A DNA stretch of 64,000 bases from assembly GCF_023913515.1 (NCBI RefSeq), contig NZ_CP099391.1, forward strand, positions 3,348,001 to 3,412,000. The letters are read 5' to 3'. A program made the translations under genes and the position numbers. The DNA is from Natronococcus sp. CG52. GTDB taxonomy: Archaea > Halobacteriota > Halobacteria > Halobacteriales > Natrialbaceae. Shown here piece after piece: positions 8,586 through 17,238 of this stretch. The notes beneath the pieces were generated by a model. That model saw only the letters and a program-made list of their open reading frames with translations, was not told the DNA's origin and ran no database searches. Each line of letters starts with the position of its first letter. Position 1 is the first letter of the stretch.

Positions 8586-10760
8586 ATGAGCGACGACACC
8601 CAACCGGACGGCACCGAGATTCGACAGCTCGACGAGGACACCGTCGCCCGGATCGCCGCCGGCGAGGTCGTCGAGCGGCCCGCGAGCGCGGTCAAAGAAC
8701 TGGTCGAGAACAGCCTCGACGCCGGCGCCTCGAGCGTCGACGTTACGATCGAATCCGGCGGCACGGAGCTGATTCGGGTCGCCGACGACGGCCACGGCAT
8801 GGCCGAGGCGGATCTCCGGGCGGCCGTCCGCCAGCACACGACGAGCAAGATCACCGGCCTCGAGGACCTCGAGTCCGGCGTCGCCACCCTCGGCTTCCGG
8901 GGCGAGGCGCTGCACACCATCGGCTCCGTCTCGAAGCTGAACATCCGGAGCCGCCCCCGGGACGCCGGCGGCGCCGGGACGGAACTCGTCTACGAGGGCG
9001 GCGACGTCGTTTCGGTCGAGCCGACGGGCTCTCCCGCAGGGACGACCGTCGAGGTCGCGGACCTCTTCTACAACACCCCCGCCCGCCGGAAGTTCCTCAA
9101 GACGACCGCGACCGAGTTCGCCCACGTCAACCGCGTCGTCACGCGCTACGCCCTCGCGAACCCCGACGTCGCGGTCTCGCTGACCCACGACGGCCGCGAG
9201 GTCTTCTCCACGACCGGGCAGGGCGACCTGCAGGCCGCCGTGCTCTCCGTCTACGGCCGCGAGGTCGCCGCCTCGATGATCCCGATCCAGGCCGACGGCG
9301 ACGAGCTTCCGGTCGGGCCGCTCGAGTCCGTCACCGGGCTAGTCTCCCACCCCGAGACGAACCGCTCGAGCCGGGAGTACCTCGCCACGTACGTCAACGG
9401 CCGCGCCGTCTCGGCGGACGCGGTCCGAGAGGGGATCATGGGCGCCTACGGCACCCAGCTCGGCGGCGACCGCTACCCGTTCGTCGTGCTCTTCCTCGAC
9501 GTGCCCGGCGACGCCGTCGACGTGAACGTCCACCCGCGAAAGCGAGAGGTCAGATTCGACGACGACGACGCGGTGCGCCGGCAGGTCGACGCCGCCGTCG
9601 AGGCCGCGCTGCTCGAGCACGGCCTGTTGCGCTCGCGGGCGCCCCGCGGCCGCTCGGCCCCCGACGAGGCGCGACTCGAGCCCGGTAGCGCCGACGGACC
9701 GGCAGACGAGTCGGCGGCCGAGGCCTCGAGCGAGACCGAGTCGAGGGATGGGCGAGCGCCGGACTCCGGTGCGGATCCGGATTCCGACCCCGGTACGATC
9801 GAATCCCCGTCGACCGACTCTGAGGCGCGAACGCAGCCGCCGGACGGCCCCCGAACGGGACGAGCCGAGGACGCTGATTCCGTCGCGGCCAACTCGGCGG
9901 ACTTCGGCGGCTCGGGCGACTCGGACGATTCGAGCCCGCCGAACGAGAGCGGGGCACTCTCGTCGGAACCGACCGACGACACGCAACCGCCGAACGCGGA
10001 CTCGGCGATCACCGGATCCGTCCGGGACCCCGATCCGAACGCGGACGAGAACCATAGCCAGGCCGGATCGGACTCGAGTCGGCGCTTCTCGGGACCGTCC
10101 GAACAGCGGACCCTCGCGGGGGAGGCCGCGAGCGGCGACCGATCCGACTTCGACTCGCTGCCGCCGCTGCAGGTGCTCGGCCAGTTCCGGGAGACCTATT
10201 TCGTCTGCGAGGCGCCCGACGGACTCGTGCTCGTCGACCAGCACGCCGCCGACGAGCGCGTCAACTACGAGCGCCTGCGGAACGCCTTCGCCGACGATCC
10301 GGCCGCCCAGGCGCTGGCCTCGCCGGTCGAACTCGAGCTAACCGCCGCGGAGGCCGAGGCGTTCGAGAGCTACCGCGAGGCGCTCGCTCGGCTGGGGTTC
10401 TACGCCGACCGGGTCGACGATCGGACCGTCGCGGTGACGACCGTCCCCGCGGTGCTCGAGGAGACGCTCGAGCCGGCCCGACTGCGGGACGTCCTCACCT
10501 CGTTCGTCGAGGGCGACCGCGAGGCCGGCGCCGAGACGATCGACGCGCTGGCCGACGAGTTCCTCGGCGATCTGGCCTGTTACCCCTCGATCACGGGGAA
10601 CACCTCGCTGACCGAGGGGTCAGTCGTCGATCTGCTCGCGGCACTGGACGACTGCGAGAACCCGTACTCCTGCCCGCACGGTCGACCGGTTATCGTCCAG
10701 CTCGACGAGACGGAGATCGAAGAGCGGTTCGAGCGCGACTATCCCGGTCACGGCGGCTAA
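8586..10760 (+). CDS. mutL: DNA mismatch repair protein MutL with endonuclease motif
   Basis: A MutL homologue of 724 residues. The GHKL ATPase half has IAAGEVVERPASAVKELVEN with NSLDAGA, the DDGHGM box, TSKI and GFRGEAL. Between about residues 340 and 515 lies a long acidic, Ser/Asp/Pro-rich linker. The C-terminal dimerisation domain carries DQHAADERVNYE, matching the DQHAX2EX4E endonuclease motif, plus a late CPHGRP. These support a nicking MutL like that of organisms lacking MutH. The C-terminus ends GHGG. It follows mutS and an SDR gene on the same strand, and probably nicks DNA after MutS recognition. Confidence 0.97.
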   Translation: MSDDTQPDGTEIRQLDEDTVARIAAGEVVERPASAVKELVENSLDAGASSVDVTIESGGTELIRVADDGHGMAEADLRAAVRQHTTSKITGLEDLESGVATLGFRGEALHTIGSVSKLNIRSRPRDAGGAGTELVYEGGDVVSVEPTGSPAGTTVEVADLFYNTPARRKFLKTTATEFAHVNRVVTRYALANPDVAVSLTHDGREVFSTTGQGDLQAAVLSVYGREVAASMIPIQADGDELPVGPLESVTGLVSHPETNRSSREYLATYVNGRAVSADAVREGIMGAYGTQLGGDRYPFVVLFLDVPGDAVDVNVHPRKREVRFDDDDAVRRQVDAAVEAALLEHGLLRSRAPRGRSAPDEARLEPGSADGPADESAAEASSETESRDGRAPDSGADPDSDPGTIESPSTDSEARTQPPDGPRTGRAEDADSVAANSADFGGSGDSDDSSPPNESGALSSEPTDDTQPPNADSAITGSVRDPDPNADENHSQAGSDSSRRFSGPSEQRTLAGEAASGDRSDFDSLPPLQVLGQFRETYFVCEAPDGLVLVDQHAADERVNYERLRNAFADDPAAQALASPVELELTAAEAEAFESYREALARLGFYADRVDDRTVAVTTVPAVLEETLEPARLRDVLTSFVEGDREAGAETIDALADEFLGDLACYPSITGNTSLTEGSVVDLLAALDDCENPYSCPHGRPVIVQLDETEIEERFERDYPGHGG

Positions 10761-10992
10761 CGGTAGAGGGGAGTGCACGCTGTTGCCAGAAACTCTCGCG
10801 GAACGCCCGTTTCACACCCTGGCGTACTCCTTCCCGTGGTGGTTCTCTTATCTGTTTGCGTTCGAACTGGGCCGTCCGTACAGTACGGCGTGAGACAGTC
10901 AGTAACCCGACTGGATCAGAGATCACAGTTTATCTCCGTTCCCGCAGCGGGTTTCTGAAGGGGCGCGCGAATCGCATCGATCATACGATCGG
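10761..10992. other. Intergenic region without a supported gene
   Basis: A 232-base gap between convergent mutL and the PAP2 gene, visibly less GC-rich than its flanks. Short open frames exist in both directions, including a 40-codon frame with aromatic residues (PWWFSYLFAFELG), but none has a start, haloarchaeal codon bias or a recognisable family. It may hold remnants of a lost gene. Confidence 0.4.
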
Positions 10993-12045
10993 TTATCGTT
11001 CCCTTTCTGTTCGAATCCGCTCACGAGCGCGGTTAGCGTACGCGCGTCCAACGGCGATTATGCGGCGCCACGTGTCCGGCTCGAGTAGGTGTCGAACGCC
11101 GAGTACAGCCATCTCGAGCCAGAATCCGAGAGCAATCCCGACCCGCTGCACGGTGATCGAGTAGCGTGCGACAGGAGCCGTAACCAAACCCGCCGTGACC
11201 AGTCCGATCAGTCCACCGGCAGCGTACGGCGAGAGCAGCGGGAAGAACTCGAGAGCGGCGGCTAACGGTGCTACAGCTAGTACCGTAGCGCTACCACGAC
11301 GAACGACCGGTCGAAGCACCTGAGACGGGCGACCGAGCGCGACTACCTGCCGACCGAGCATGATCAACTGCCACCCGGCGAACGAACCGAGCGCCGCGGA
11401 AAGAACGAGCACCGCGTCTCGATGGGCATCGCTCGCGAGTACGAAGAAGAGACCCAGCACGATAGCAAGCCCAAAGGTGACCGTCGGTCGATCGGCGGGG
11501 GCGCGTTTCACGAGGATCTTCGCTACCAGCAGTAAGGCGATACCGACCCCCACGCCGACGACGACGTCGATTAGATAGTGTACACCGAGTGCAACCCTCG
11601 AGAACGAGACTATCGCGATGAGTGCAGCCGCGCCGAGAAAGCGTCTCCGGCGGGAACTGTACGGAAGGACGTAAGCCAGACCGAAGTACACGATCGTCGT
11701 GTTGACCGCGTGGCCGCTCGGAAATCCGTATCCGGTTGCGAAGGCGGTGGCTTCGTACACCGGTTGAATAACCCACGGAAGGAGTTCGGGGTCCAGTAAC
11801 GCGTAGCCCGGCCGGGGGAAGCCGAAGATCTCTTTTAAACCCTTGTACAATCCCATTCCGGCTAACCACGCTCCTGCAACGACGGCGATATCGTCCTGCT
11901 TGGGCGTGTTGGACCAATAGAACACGAAGAGGAGCAGGGCCAGAAACCAGATGTCTCCCAGCTGGGTGAGCAGGGCGATGACAACGGCGAGCCATTCGGG
12001 GATGAGTTCCCGTATTGGTCCAAACGCGCCGACTCCGCGGGACAT
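10993..12045 (-). CDS. PAP2-superfamily phosphatase (membrane)
   Basis: A 350-residue integral membrane phosphatase of the PAP2 / acid phosphatase superfamily. The three active-site blocks are visible: KEIFGFPRP (K-X6-RP), the PSGHA motif in GFPSGHAVNTT, and SRVALGVHYLIDVVVG (SR-X5-H-X3-D). They predict hydrolysis of lipid phosphates or diphosphates such as polyprenyl or phosphatidic acid species at the membrane. Helices flank the active site, and a second hydrophobic half (about 195-310) extends it beyond the minimal family length. I set the start at ATG 12045, since the upstream in-frame extension is basic and non-hydrophobic. The substrate is unknown. Confidence 0.88.
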   Translation of the reverse strand: MSRGVGAFGPIRELIPEWLAVVIALLTQLGDIWFLALLLFVFYWSNTPKQDDIAVVAGAWLAGMGLYKGLKEIFGFPRPGYALLDPELLPWVIQPVYEATAFATGYGFPSGHAVNTTIVYFGLAYVLPYSSRRRRFLGAAALIAIVSFSRVALGVHYLIDVVVGVGVGIALLLVAKILVKRAPADRPTVTFGLAIVLGLFFVLASDAHRDAVLVLSAALGSFAGWQLIMLGRQVVALGRPSQVLRPVVRRGSATVLAVAPLAAALEFFPLLSPYAAGGLIGLVTAGLVTAPVARYSITVQRVGIALGFWLEMAVLGVRHLLEPDTWRRIIAVGRAYANRARERIRTERER

Positions 12046-12193
12046 ATCGGACCCTCTCGTCGCGAGCAAAAAGTGCCTCCGGTCTCGTGATCGGTTCCCC
12101 TCGCCACGTGACAGGGAGGGTGAGATTCGGACTCCATCCGTCCGAAGCGATCGTCGTACCAACGACTGGTGACGGGCGGCGAGAACCGCCGCG

Positions 12194-13516
12194 CTACTCG
12201 CCGCTCACGCCTTCGGCGCTCGAATCCGCGAGTTCGTTCCCGCAGACTCGCCGGTGACGATAGACCCAGATCGCGCAGGCGAAGGCGATCACGCCGGCGA
12301 CGGTGGCGATTCCGAACGCAACTCGATAGCCGGTTTCGCTGTAGACGCGGGCGCCCCCGACGTACTCGCCCGTCCAGTAGGCATCCAGGGCCCAGCCCAT
12401 CAGCGTCGGGAGCAGCGCCGCACCGAAGAACCCTGCACCGTTGATCGTCCCCGTCGAGATGCCGCTCGCACTGCTGGGGTGGCGTTCCTTGACGATCGGG
12501 TAACAGAGCAGGAATGCGCCGAGCAGGGCGCCGGTGAGGAAGAACGCGCTTCCGACGACGACGAGCGGCGGATCACCGGCGACGGCGAGGACGGCGAGAC
12601 AGACGACGTAACAGAAGCCGCCGGCGACCATCAGTTCGACGCGGCGGCCGAGTCGGTCGGAGAGCCACCCGATCGCCGGCGGACCGAGGATACCGCCGAC
12701 GCCGCCGATCAGGGTGAAGACCGAGGCGTAGGCCACCGAAACGCCGTAGGTCTGTCGGACGTAGGGAACCCCCCACAGCCCGAACAGCGTCAGGTTGAGG
12801 CCGCTGGCACAGAACAGCATGAGGCTCAGGACCCAGACCCAGCGGTCCCGAAGCACCGTCGAGAGGTGCGACTCGAGTTCGGCGTTCGTCAGGGTCGGCT
12901 GCGTCGGCACCCCCTCGAGGGGCTCGAGTCCCGCATCCGCGGGGGTGTTCCGAACGAGCGCGAAGACGAGGACGGCCGCGACGAGGCCGACGACGCCGAG
13001 CCAGCCGATCGCGGAACGCCAGCCGACCGCGTCGACGGCGACGGCCAGCGGCGTCGTCGAGAGGACGCCGCCGATTCCGGCGACGGCGAAGGTGGCGCCG
13101 CTCATGGTCGCGAACTCGTCGGCCCGGTACCAGTTGGCGCAGAACCGCAGGATGCAGACGAAGACGACGCTGCTTCCCAGGCCGACGAGTCCGCGCGCGA
13201 GAATCGCCACGAGGTAGCCGTCCGCGAGCGCGAACCAGATCGCGCCGACGCTCATCACCGCCGCGCCGGCCGCCGCCGTCAATCGCGGCCCGATCCGGTC
13301 GGCGAGGATCCCCGTCGGAATCTGCATGACGGCATAGACCCAGAAGAACACCGCGTGGAGGGTTCCCAGCTGGGCACCCGTCGTCCCGAAGGCGACCATC
13401 AGCTTCTCGGCGAGCACCGCGGAGGAGAGCCGGTGGACGTTGACGAGCAGGAAGACGATCCCCAGCGTCCCCCAGAGGAGCCATCGTCGCCGGAGCGGAT
13501 CGACCCGGAGTCGCAT
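12194..13516 (-). CDS. Major facilitator superfamily transporter
   Basis: A 440-residue MFS carrier with about 12 predicted helices in two halves separated by a hydrophilic loop (about 200-225). The loop-2 signature appears as GILADRIGPRL and its second-half counterpart as GWLSDRLGRRVEL. The N-terminus begins MRLRVDPLRRRWLLWG, with positive residues inside before helix 1. The start near 13516 is supported by that topology. Its substrate is not evident; the pattern fits the nitrate/sugar-phosphate/anion type of MFS proteins in general. It is transcribed away from rtcA, leaving a 125-base shared upstream region. Confidence 0.88.
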   Translation of the reverse strand: MRLRVDPLRRRWLLWGTLGIVFLLVNVHRLSSAVLAEKLMVAFGTTGAQLGTLHAVFFWVYAVMQIPTGILADRIGPRLTAAAGAAVMSVGAIWFALADGYLVAILARGLVGLGSSVVFVCILRFCANWYRADEFATMSGATFAVAGIGGVLSTTPLAVAVDAVGWRSAIGWLGVVGLVAAVLVFALVRNTPADAGLEPLEGVPTQPTLTNAELESHLSTVLRDRWVWVLSLMLFCASGLNLTLFGLWGVPYVRQTYGVSVAYASVFTLIGGVGGILGPPAIGWLSDRLGRRVELMVAGGFCYVVCLAVLAVAGDPPLVVVGSAFFLTGALLGAFLLCYPIVKERHPSSASGISTGTINGAGFFGAALLPTLMGWALDAYWTGEYVGGARVYSETGYRVAFGIATVAGVIAFACAIWVYRHRRVCGNELADSSAEGVSGE

Positions 13517-13641
13517 TCACTCGCAGTTTCCCGGTGACTCCCGAAAGTCTTCGCGAACCGGCAGGGGAGGGACGGGATCCGTCGGTCGGGCCGTGAGCGC
13601 GTTCGGCAACGGTACGTCGCTCGAGACCGAACCCCCCAGCT

Positions 13642-14754
13642 ATGCGCGAACTCGACGGCTCGAACGCGGGCGGCCAGTTCCTTCGCACCGCCCTCACGCT
13701 GTCCGTCCTCGAGAACCAGCCCGTGCGACTCGAGAACGTCCGCGGCGACCGACCGAACCCCGGGCTCGCCCATCAGCACCTGGCCGTCCTCGAGACGATG
13801 GCCGAACTCTGCGACGCGGAGGTATCGGGGACCGAACTCGGCGCGGAGACGATCGAGTTCGATCCGGGGCTCTCGGACGGCGGCGGGAGCGGAAACGGAG
13901 ACGGGAGCGATTTCGGTACGGCGCGCCTCGAGGGCGGCAGCTACGCCGTCGACATCGGCACCGCAGGGAGCGCGACCCTGCTGTTCGACGCGGTCCTCCC
14001 GCTCGCGACGGTGCTCGAGTCGCGGCTGTCGATCACGGTCACCGGCGGGACGGACGTCGAGTGGTCGCCGCCGCTCGATTACGCCGGACACGTGAAACTG
14101 CCCTTGCTGGGACGGTACGGACTCGTCGCCTCCTGCGAGGTCGACCGACGCGGGTTCTATCCGGACGGCGGCGGGCGGGTGACGCTCCGGCTCGCGCCGT
14201 CGACCCTCGAGCCCCTCGACCTCGCGGAGCGTGGCGACCTCGAGGGCGTCCGGCTCTACTCGACGGAGTCGGCGTCGCTCGCGGACCGGGGCGTGGCACA
14301 CCGGCAGCTGGAAGGGGCGCTCGAGCGACTCGATGTCGCTGGCCCGAATCGAAACGGTGGGGACGACCTCGAGGTACTCGAGCGCCAGGAGCGAACCGCG
14401 GCGAGCCCCTCGCCCGGCTCCGCGCTGGTGATCCGCGTCGATCACGGCACCGGAATCGCCGGCTTCGGCGCCCTCGGCGAACGCGGGAAGCCGGCCGAAC
14501 GAGTCGGCGAGGACGCCGCGGACGCCGCAAATCGGTTTCTCGAGGGATCGGCACCCGTCGACCCCCACATGGGCGATCAGCTCCTCGTCTCCCTCGCGCT
14601 CGCCGGCGGGCGCGTTCGACTCCCGGCCGTGACCGACCACGTCGAGGCGAGTCGCGAGTTGCTCGCGTCGTTCGGGATCGAGACCGTACTCGAGTACGAG
14701 CACGAGCGCGACGGCGAAGCGGTCGTCTCGCTCGAGTCGGCACCGCTGCTGTAG
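13642..14754 (+). CDS. rtcA: RNA 3'-terminal phosphate cyclase RtcA
   Basis: A 370-residue RtcA that converts RNA 3'-phosphates to 2',3'-cyclic phosphates using ATP through a covalent AMP-histidine intermediate. The N-terminal family motif is NAGGQFLRTALTLSVL, followed by RPNPGLAHQHL. The catalytic histidine is in DPHMGDQLL near residue 311, equivalent to the bacterial HLADQL histidine. Length is slightly above the usual 340, owing to a small Gly/Asn insertion (SDGGGSGNGDGSD) and another near 235. No RtcB lies nearby. It runs toward kdgK, about 60 bases upstream of that promoter. Confidence 0.95.
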   Translation: MRELDGSNAGGQFLRTALTLSVLENQPVRLENVRGDRPNPGLAHQHLAVLETMAELCDAEVSGTELGAETIEFDPGLSDGGGSGNGDGSDFGTARLEGGSYAVDIGTAGSATLLFDAVLPLATVLESRLSITVTGGTDVEWSPPLDYAGHVKLPLLGRYGLVASCEVDRRGFYPDGGGRVTLRLAPSTLEPLDLAERGDLEGVRLYSTESASLADRGVAHRQLEGALERLDVAGPNRNGGDDLEVLERQERTAASPSPGSALVIRVDHGTGIAGFGALGERGKPAERVGEDAADAANRFLEGSAPVDPHMGDQLLVSLALAGGRVRLPAVTDHVEASRELLASFGIETVLEYEHERDGEAVVSLESAPLL

Positions 14755-14782
14755 CCGCTCGCCGAACGCCACATCGCCACCA

Positions 14783-14788
14783 CTTATA
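14783..14788 (+). promoter_or_regulatory. TATA box of the kdgK region
   Basis: CTTATA 25 bases ahead of ATG 14813 matches a haloarchaeal TATA box placed for a leaderless transcript starting at or near that ATG. It is too far from the kdgK GTG at 14860 to give a leaderless kdgK message. Confidence 0.55.
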
Positions 14789-14812
14789 GCGCGCCCGTGC
14801 CATCCATCGGGT

Positions 14813-14863
14813 ATGACCGCGACACCGATCACCGTCGAAACGAGCCGGAGGGTCGAGCCGTGA
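14813..14863 (+). CDS. 16-codon leaderless minicistron overlapping kdgK
   Basis: ATG 14813 opens a 16-residue ORF (MTATPITVETSRRVEP) that stops at TGA 14861-14863. Its end overlaps the kdgK start as GTGA (GTG 14860, TGA 14861). Position relative to the TATA box fits leaderless translation from this ATG, followed by coupled re-initiation at kdgK. It could be a regulatory upstream ORF. It could also be the true 5' end of kdgK disrupted by a frameshift, or chance. There is no homology evidence. Confidence 0.4.
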   Translation: MTATPITVETSRRVEP

Positions 14864-15816
14864 GCGACGTCGTCACCTTCGGCGAGACGATGCTCCGCCT
14901 CTCGCCGCCCGACCACCGGCGCCTCGAGGACACCGACGAACTCGAACTCCGCGCCGCCGGAGCCGAGAGCAACGTCGCCATCGCGGCCCAGCGTCTGGGC
15001 TCGGCGGACTCGACCTGGACCTCGAAGCTGCCCGACTCGCCGCTCGGTCGGCGCGTCGTCGGCGAACTCAACAGGTACGGCATCGACACGGATATCGTCT
15101 GGAGCGACGAGGGGCGCCAGGGAACGTACTACCTCGAACACGGCGGCAAGCCGCGCGGCACGAACGTCATCTACGACCGGGACGACACCGCGATCTCGAC
15201 CGCCGAAGCCCAGGAGTTCGACGTCGACCTGATCCAGAACGCGGACGTCTTCTTCACGACCGGAATCACGCCCGCGCTCTCGCCGACGCTTCGAGAGACG
15301 ACGATGAACATGCTCAAGGCGGCCAGACAGGGCGGGACCACCACCGCGTTCGACTTCAACTACCGCCAGAAGCTCTGGTCGCCCGAGGAGGCAAAGCAGA
15401 CGCTGACGACGCTCTTCGCGGGTATCGACGTGCTCGTGATCGCCGCTCGAGACGCGCAGAACGTCCTCGGGATCGACGGCGACCCGCGACAGCTCGCACA
15501 CACCCTCGGCTCGCAGTTCGACTTCACCACCGTCGTCGTCACGCGCGGTTCGAAGGGGGCTCTCGCCTGGCACGACAACACGGTCTACGATCACGGCGCC
15601 TACGAAACGGAGACCGTCGACCCGATCGGGACGGGCGACGCGTTCACCGGCGCGTTCCTCGCTCGCCGACTCGACGGCGACGACGTGCCGACCGCACTCG
15701 AGTACGCCGCGGCGACGGCGGCGCTCAAGCGGACGATTCCCGGCGACGTCGCGCTCGTCACCAGAGAGGAGGTCGAGCAGGTCGTCTCGGAGGACGACGA
15801 AGAGATCTCGCGATAA
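14860..15816 (+). CDS. kdgK: 2-keto-3-deoxygluconate kinase (PfkB family)
   Basis: A ribokinase/PfkB-fold sugar kinase of 318 residues. It begins VSDVVTFGETMLRLSPPD, then has AAGAESNVAIAAQRLG (first PfkB signature region), GTYYLEHGG, and ends with the anion-hole and catalytic base motif DPIGTGDAFTGAFLARRL. This pattern is very close to the haloarchaeal KDG kinase of the semi-phosphorylative Entner-Doudoroff pathway, which phosphorylates KDG before KDPG aldolase cleavage. GTG 14860 is preferred because the upstream in-frame extension is basic and unlike the family. Translational coupling to the upstream minicistron is possible. No other pathway gene lies in the window. Confidence 0.88.
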   Translation: MSDVVTFGETMLRLSPPDHRRLEDTDELELRAAGAESNVAIAAQRLGSADSTWTSKLPDSPLGRRVVGELNRYGIDTDIVWSDEGRQGTYYLEHGGKPRGTNVIYDRDDTAISTAEAQEFDVDLIQNADVFFTTGITPALSPTLRETTMNMLKAARQGGTTTAFDFNYRQKLWSPEEAKQTLTTLFAGIDVLVIAARDAQNVLGIDGDPRQLAHTLGSQFDFTTVVVTRGSKGALAWHDNTVYDHGAYETETVDPIGTGDAFTGAFLARRLDGDDVPTALEYAAATAALKRTIPGDVALVTREEVEQVVSEDDEEISR

Positions 15817-15896
15817 TCGGCTTCCGGTGCGAACCCTGTCGACGAACGAATTTCGGATGCCGTAGGTGGCTCAGACAGTTGAATAATTTTACAAAT

Positions 15897-15937
15897 TTCG
15901 GTTGTTTGGTGTCAGAATGACGAACGTAACAACCGAA
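15897..15937. promoter_or_regulatory. Perfect 10-bp inverted repeat upstream of a surface-protein gene
   Basis: TTCGGTTGTT (15897-15906) and AACAACCGAA (15928-15937) are exact inverted copies separated by 21 bases in an AT-rich stretch. They lie 30 bases upstream of a TATA-like GTTTAA (15967-15972), itself about 30 bases before ATG 15999. The position suits an operator or activator site. A kdgK terminator is an alternative, although the stop is 80 bases away. Confidence 0.45.
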
Positions 15938-15998
15938 TAGACGATTTGACTGGTTTGTCAGAAGGAGTTTAAGGATGTGGTGAACGTCTCCGCGTGTA

Positions 15999-17159
15999 AT
16001 GAATCGCGTAACTGCCGTTGCACTCGCGTTCATCGTCACGACGGCGACCCTCTCGGTCGCCGCCGTCGGCGCCGGCGCGAGCGCAGCATCGTCCTCCCAG
16101 ACTGTCGACGCCCAGTCCGAATCTGACGCGTACGCGGGAACCTACGTGACGTTCGAGGCGTCCGGGAACGCACTCACCGACTACCGCGTCGACGGCGAAC
16201 CGGTTTTCGAGAACGTGAGCGTCGACGCACAGAGCGACCACCAGAGCGAGGTCGGCGCCGGCGCCGACGTCAGCCTCGCGGCCGTAACCAGCCTCTCGGG
16301 TACCGGCCTCCAGCTCGACGCACGGAGCGAGACCCGCGCCGAGGTCAGCACCGACGGCTCCGCGTCGATCAACGCTCACGACACCGAGCGCGGTATTCTG
16401 ACCGTCCACGCCGGCGAGGAGTCGCAGTACGTCGAACTCGAACTCGCGGGCGAGAGCAACGCCGAAGCCGACGGTGACGACCGCATCGTCGTCGAGAGCG
16501 ACGACCGGACCGGCGTGTTTGTCGTCGGCGGCGACGGTGACGTGACCGTCAACGACCAGGGCGACGTCACGGCCGAACTCGAGAGCGAGTCGACGCTCGT
16601 CTTCCGCTCGTACGGAGACGGCGAGCGCGACGACGACGCCCAGGCCCAGGAAGAGCTGATCGCCGACGGAACGGCGACCGCGGAAGTCTACGTCGACGAG
16701 CGCGACGGCGACCGCGTCGCGGACGTCGCGACCTACGGCCAGGATATCGCCGTCGAGACCCACGAGCAGAGCGAGGAGCGCCTCGAGATGACCGTCGAGC
16801 GGACCCGGAGCGAGGGAACCGTCGTCATCACGAGCGTCTCCGAAGGCGCCATCGAGGCCGCCGAAACCGCCGAAGACCTCGAGGTGACGATCGACGGCGA
16901 GGCCGCCGCGGAGGCGTCCTCCTTCGACGAACTCGAGGGCGGCATCGGCGAGGAGCCGCGGTACATGGTGAGCCAGTCCGGCGAGGCGTCGGCAGCCGCC
17001 GACGTGCTCGTCGCGGTGAATCACTTCTCCGAGCGCGAGGTCGCGATCCAGGACGACAGCTCGGCCGATGCAGGCGACGACGCGGACAGCGTCCCCGGAT
17101 TCGGTACTCTCGCGGCACTCGTCGCGGCGCTCGTCGCCGCCGCCAGCCGCGTCCGGTAA
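15999..17159 (+). CDS. Secreted surface protein with PGF-CTERM anchor
   Basis: A predicted exported protein of 386 residues with a Sec-type signal peptide (hydrophobic about residues 5-25, ending GAGASAASS). The C-terminus is a PGF-CTERM tripartite signal: an acidic linker, VPGFG, a hydrophobic helix and basic SRVR. This signal is the substrate of archaeosortase A, which removes it and lipid-anchors the protein. The body (about 35-350) is acidic, beta-rich and Ala/Glu/Asp/Val-dominated, with no family I recognise. A TATA-like element and inverted repeat precede it. It probably sits on the cell surface; its role is unknown. Confidence 0.85.
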   Translation: MNRVTAVALAFIVTTATLSVAAVGAGASAASSSQTVDAQSESDAYAGTYVTFEASGNALTDYRVDGEPVFENVSVDAQSDHQSEVGAGADVSLAAVTSLSGTGLQLDARSETRAEVSTDGSASINAHDTERGILTVHAGEESQYVELELAGESNAEADGDDRIVVESDDRTGVFVVGGDGDVTVNDQGDVTAELESESTLVFRSYGDGERDDDAQAQEELIADGTATAEVYVDERDGDRVADVATYGQDIAVETHEQSEERLEMTVERTRSEGTVVITSVSEGAIEAAETAEDLEVTIDGEAAAEASSFDELEGGIGEEPRYMVSQSGEASAAADVLVAVNHFSEREVAIQDDSSADAGDDADSVPGFGTLAALVAALVAAASRVR

Positions 17160-17238
17160 CGCTCCTCCGTCGTCTCTTGCCGTAGCCGACTGCCCCGGCC
17201 TGCAGAACGTCTTTTTGTCCCACCAGTCTATTCGAGGT

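Noticed and set aside
10780-10900. Aromatic-rich short ORF (PWWFSYLFAFELG) after mutL
   Set aside because: No start, no codon bias and no family; kept only as an intergenic note.
12254-13537. 427-residue plus-strand frame over the MFS gene
   Set aside because: Charged mirror translation of a membrane gene; the minus strand gives 12 helices.
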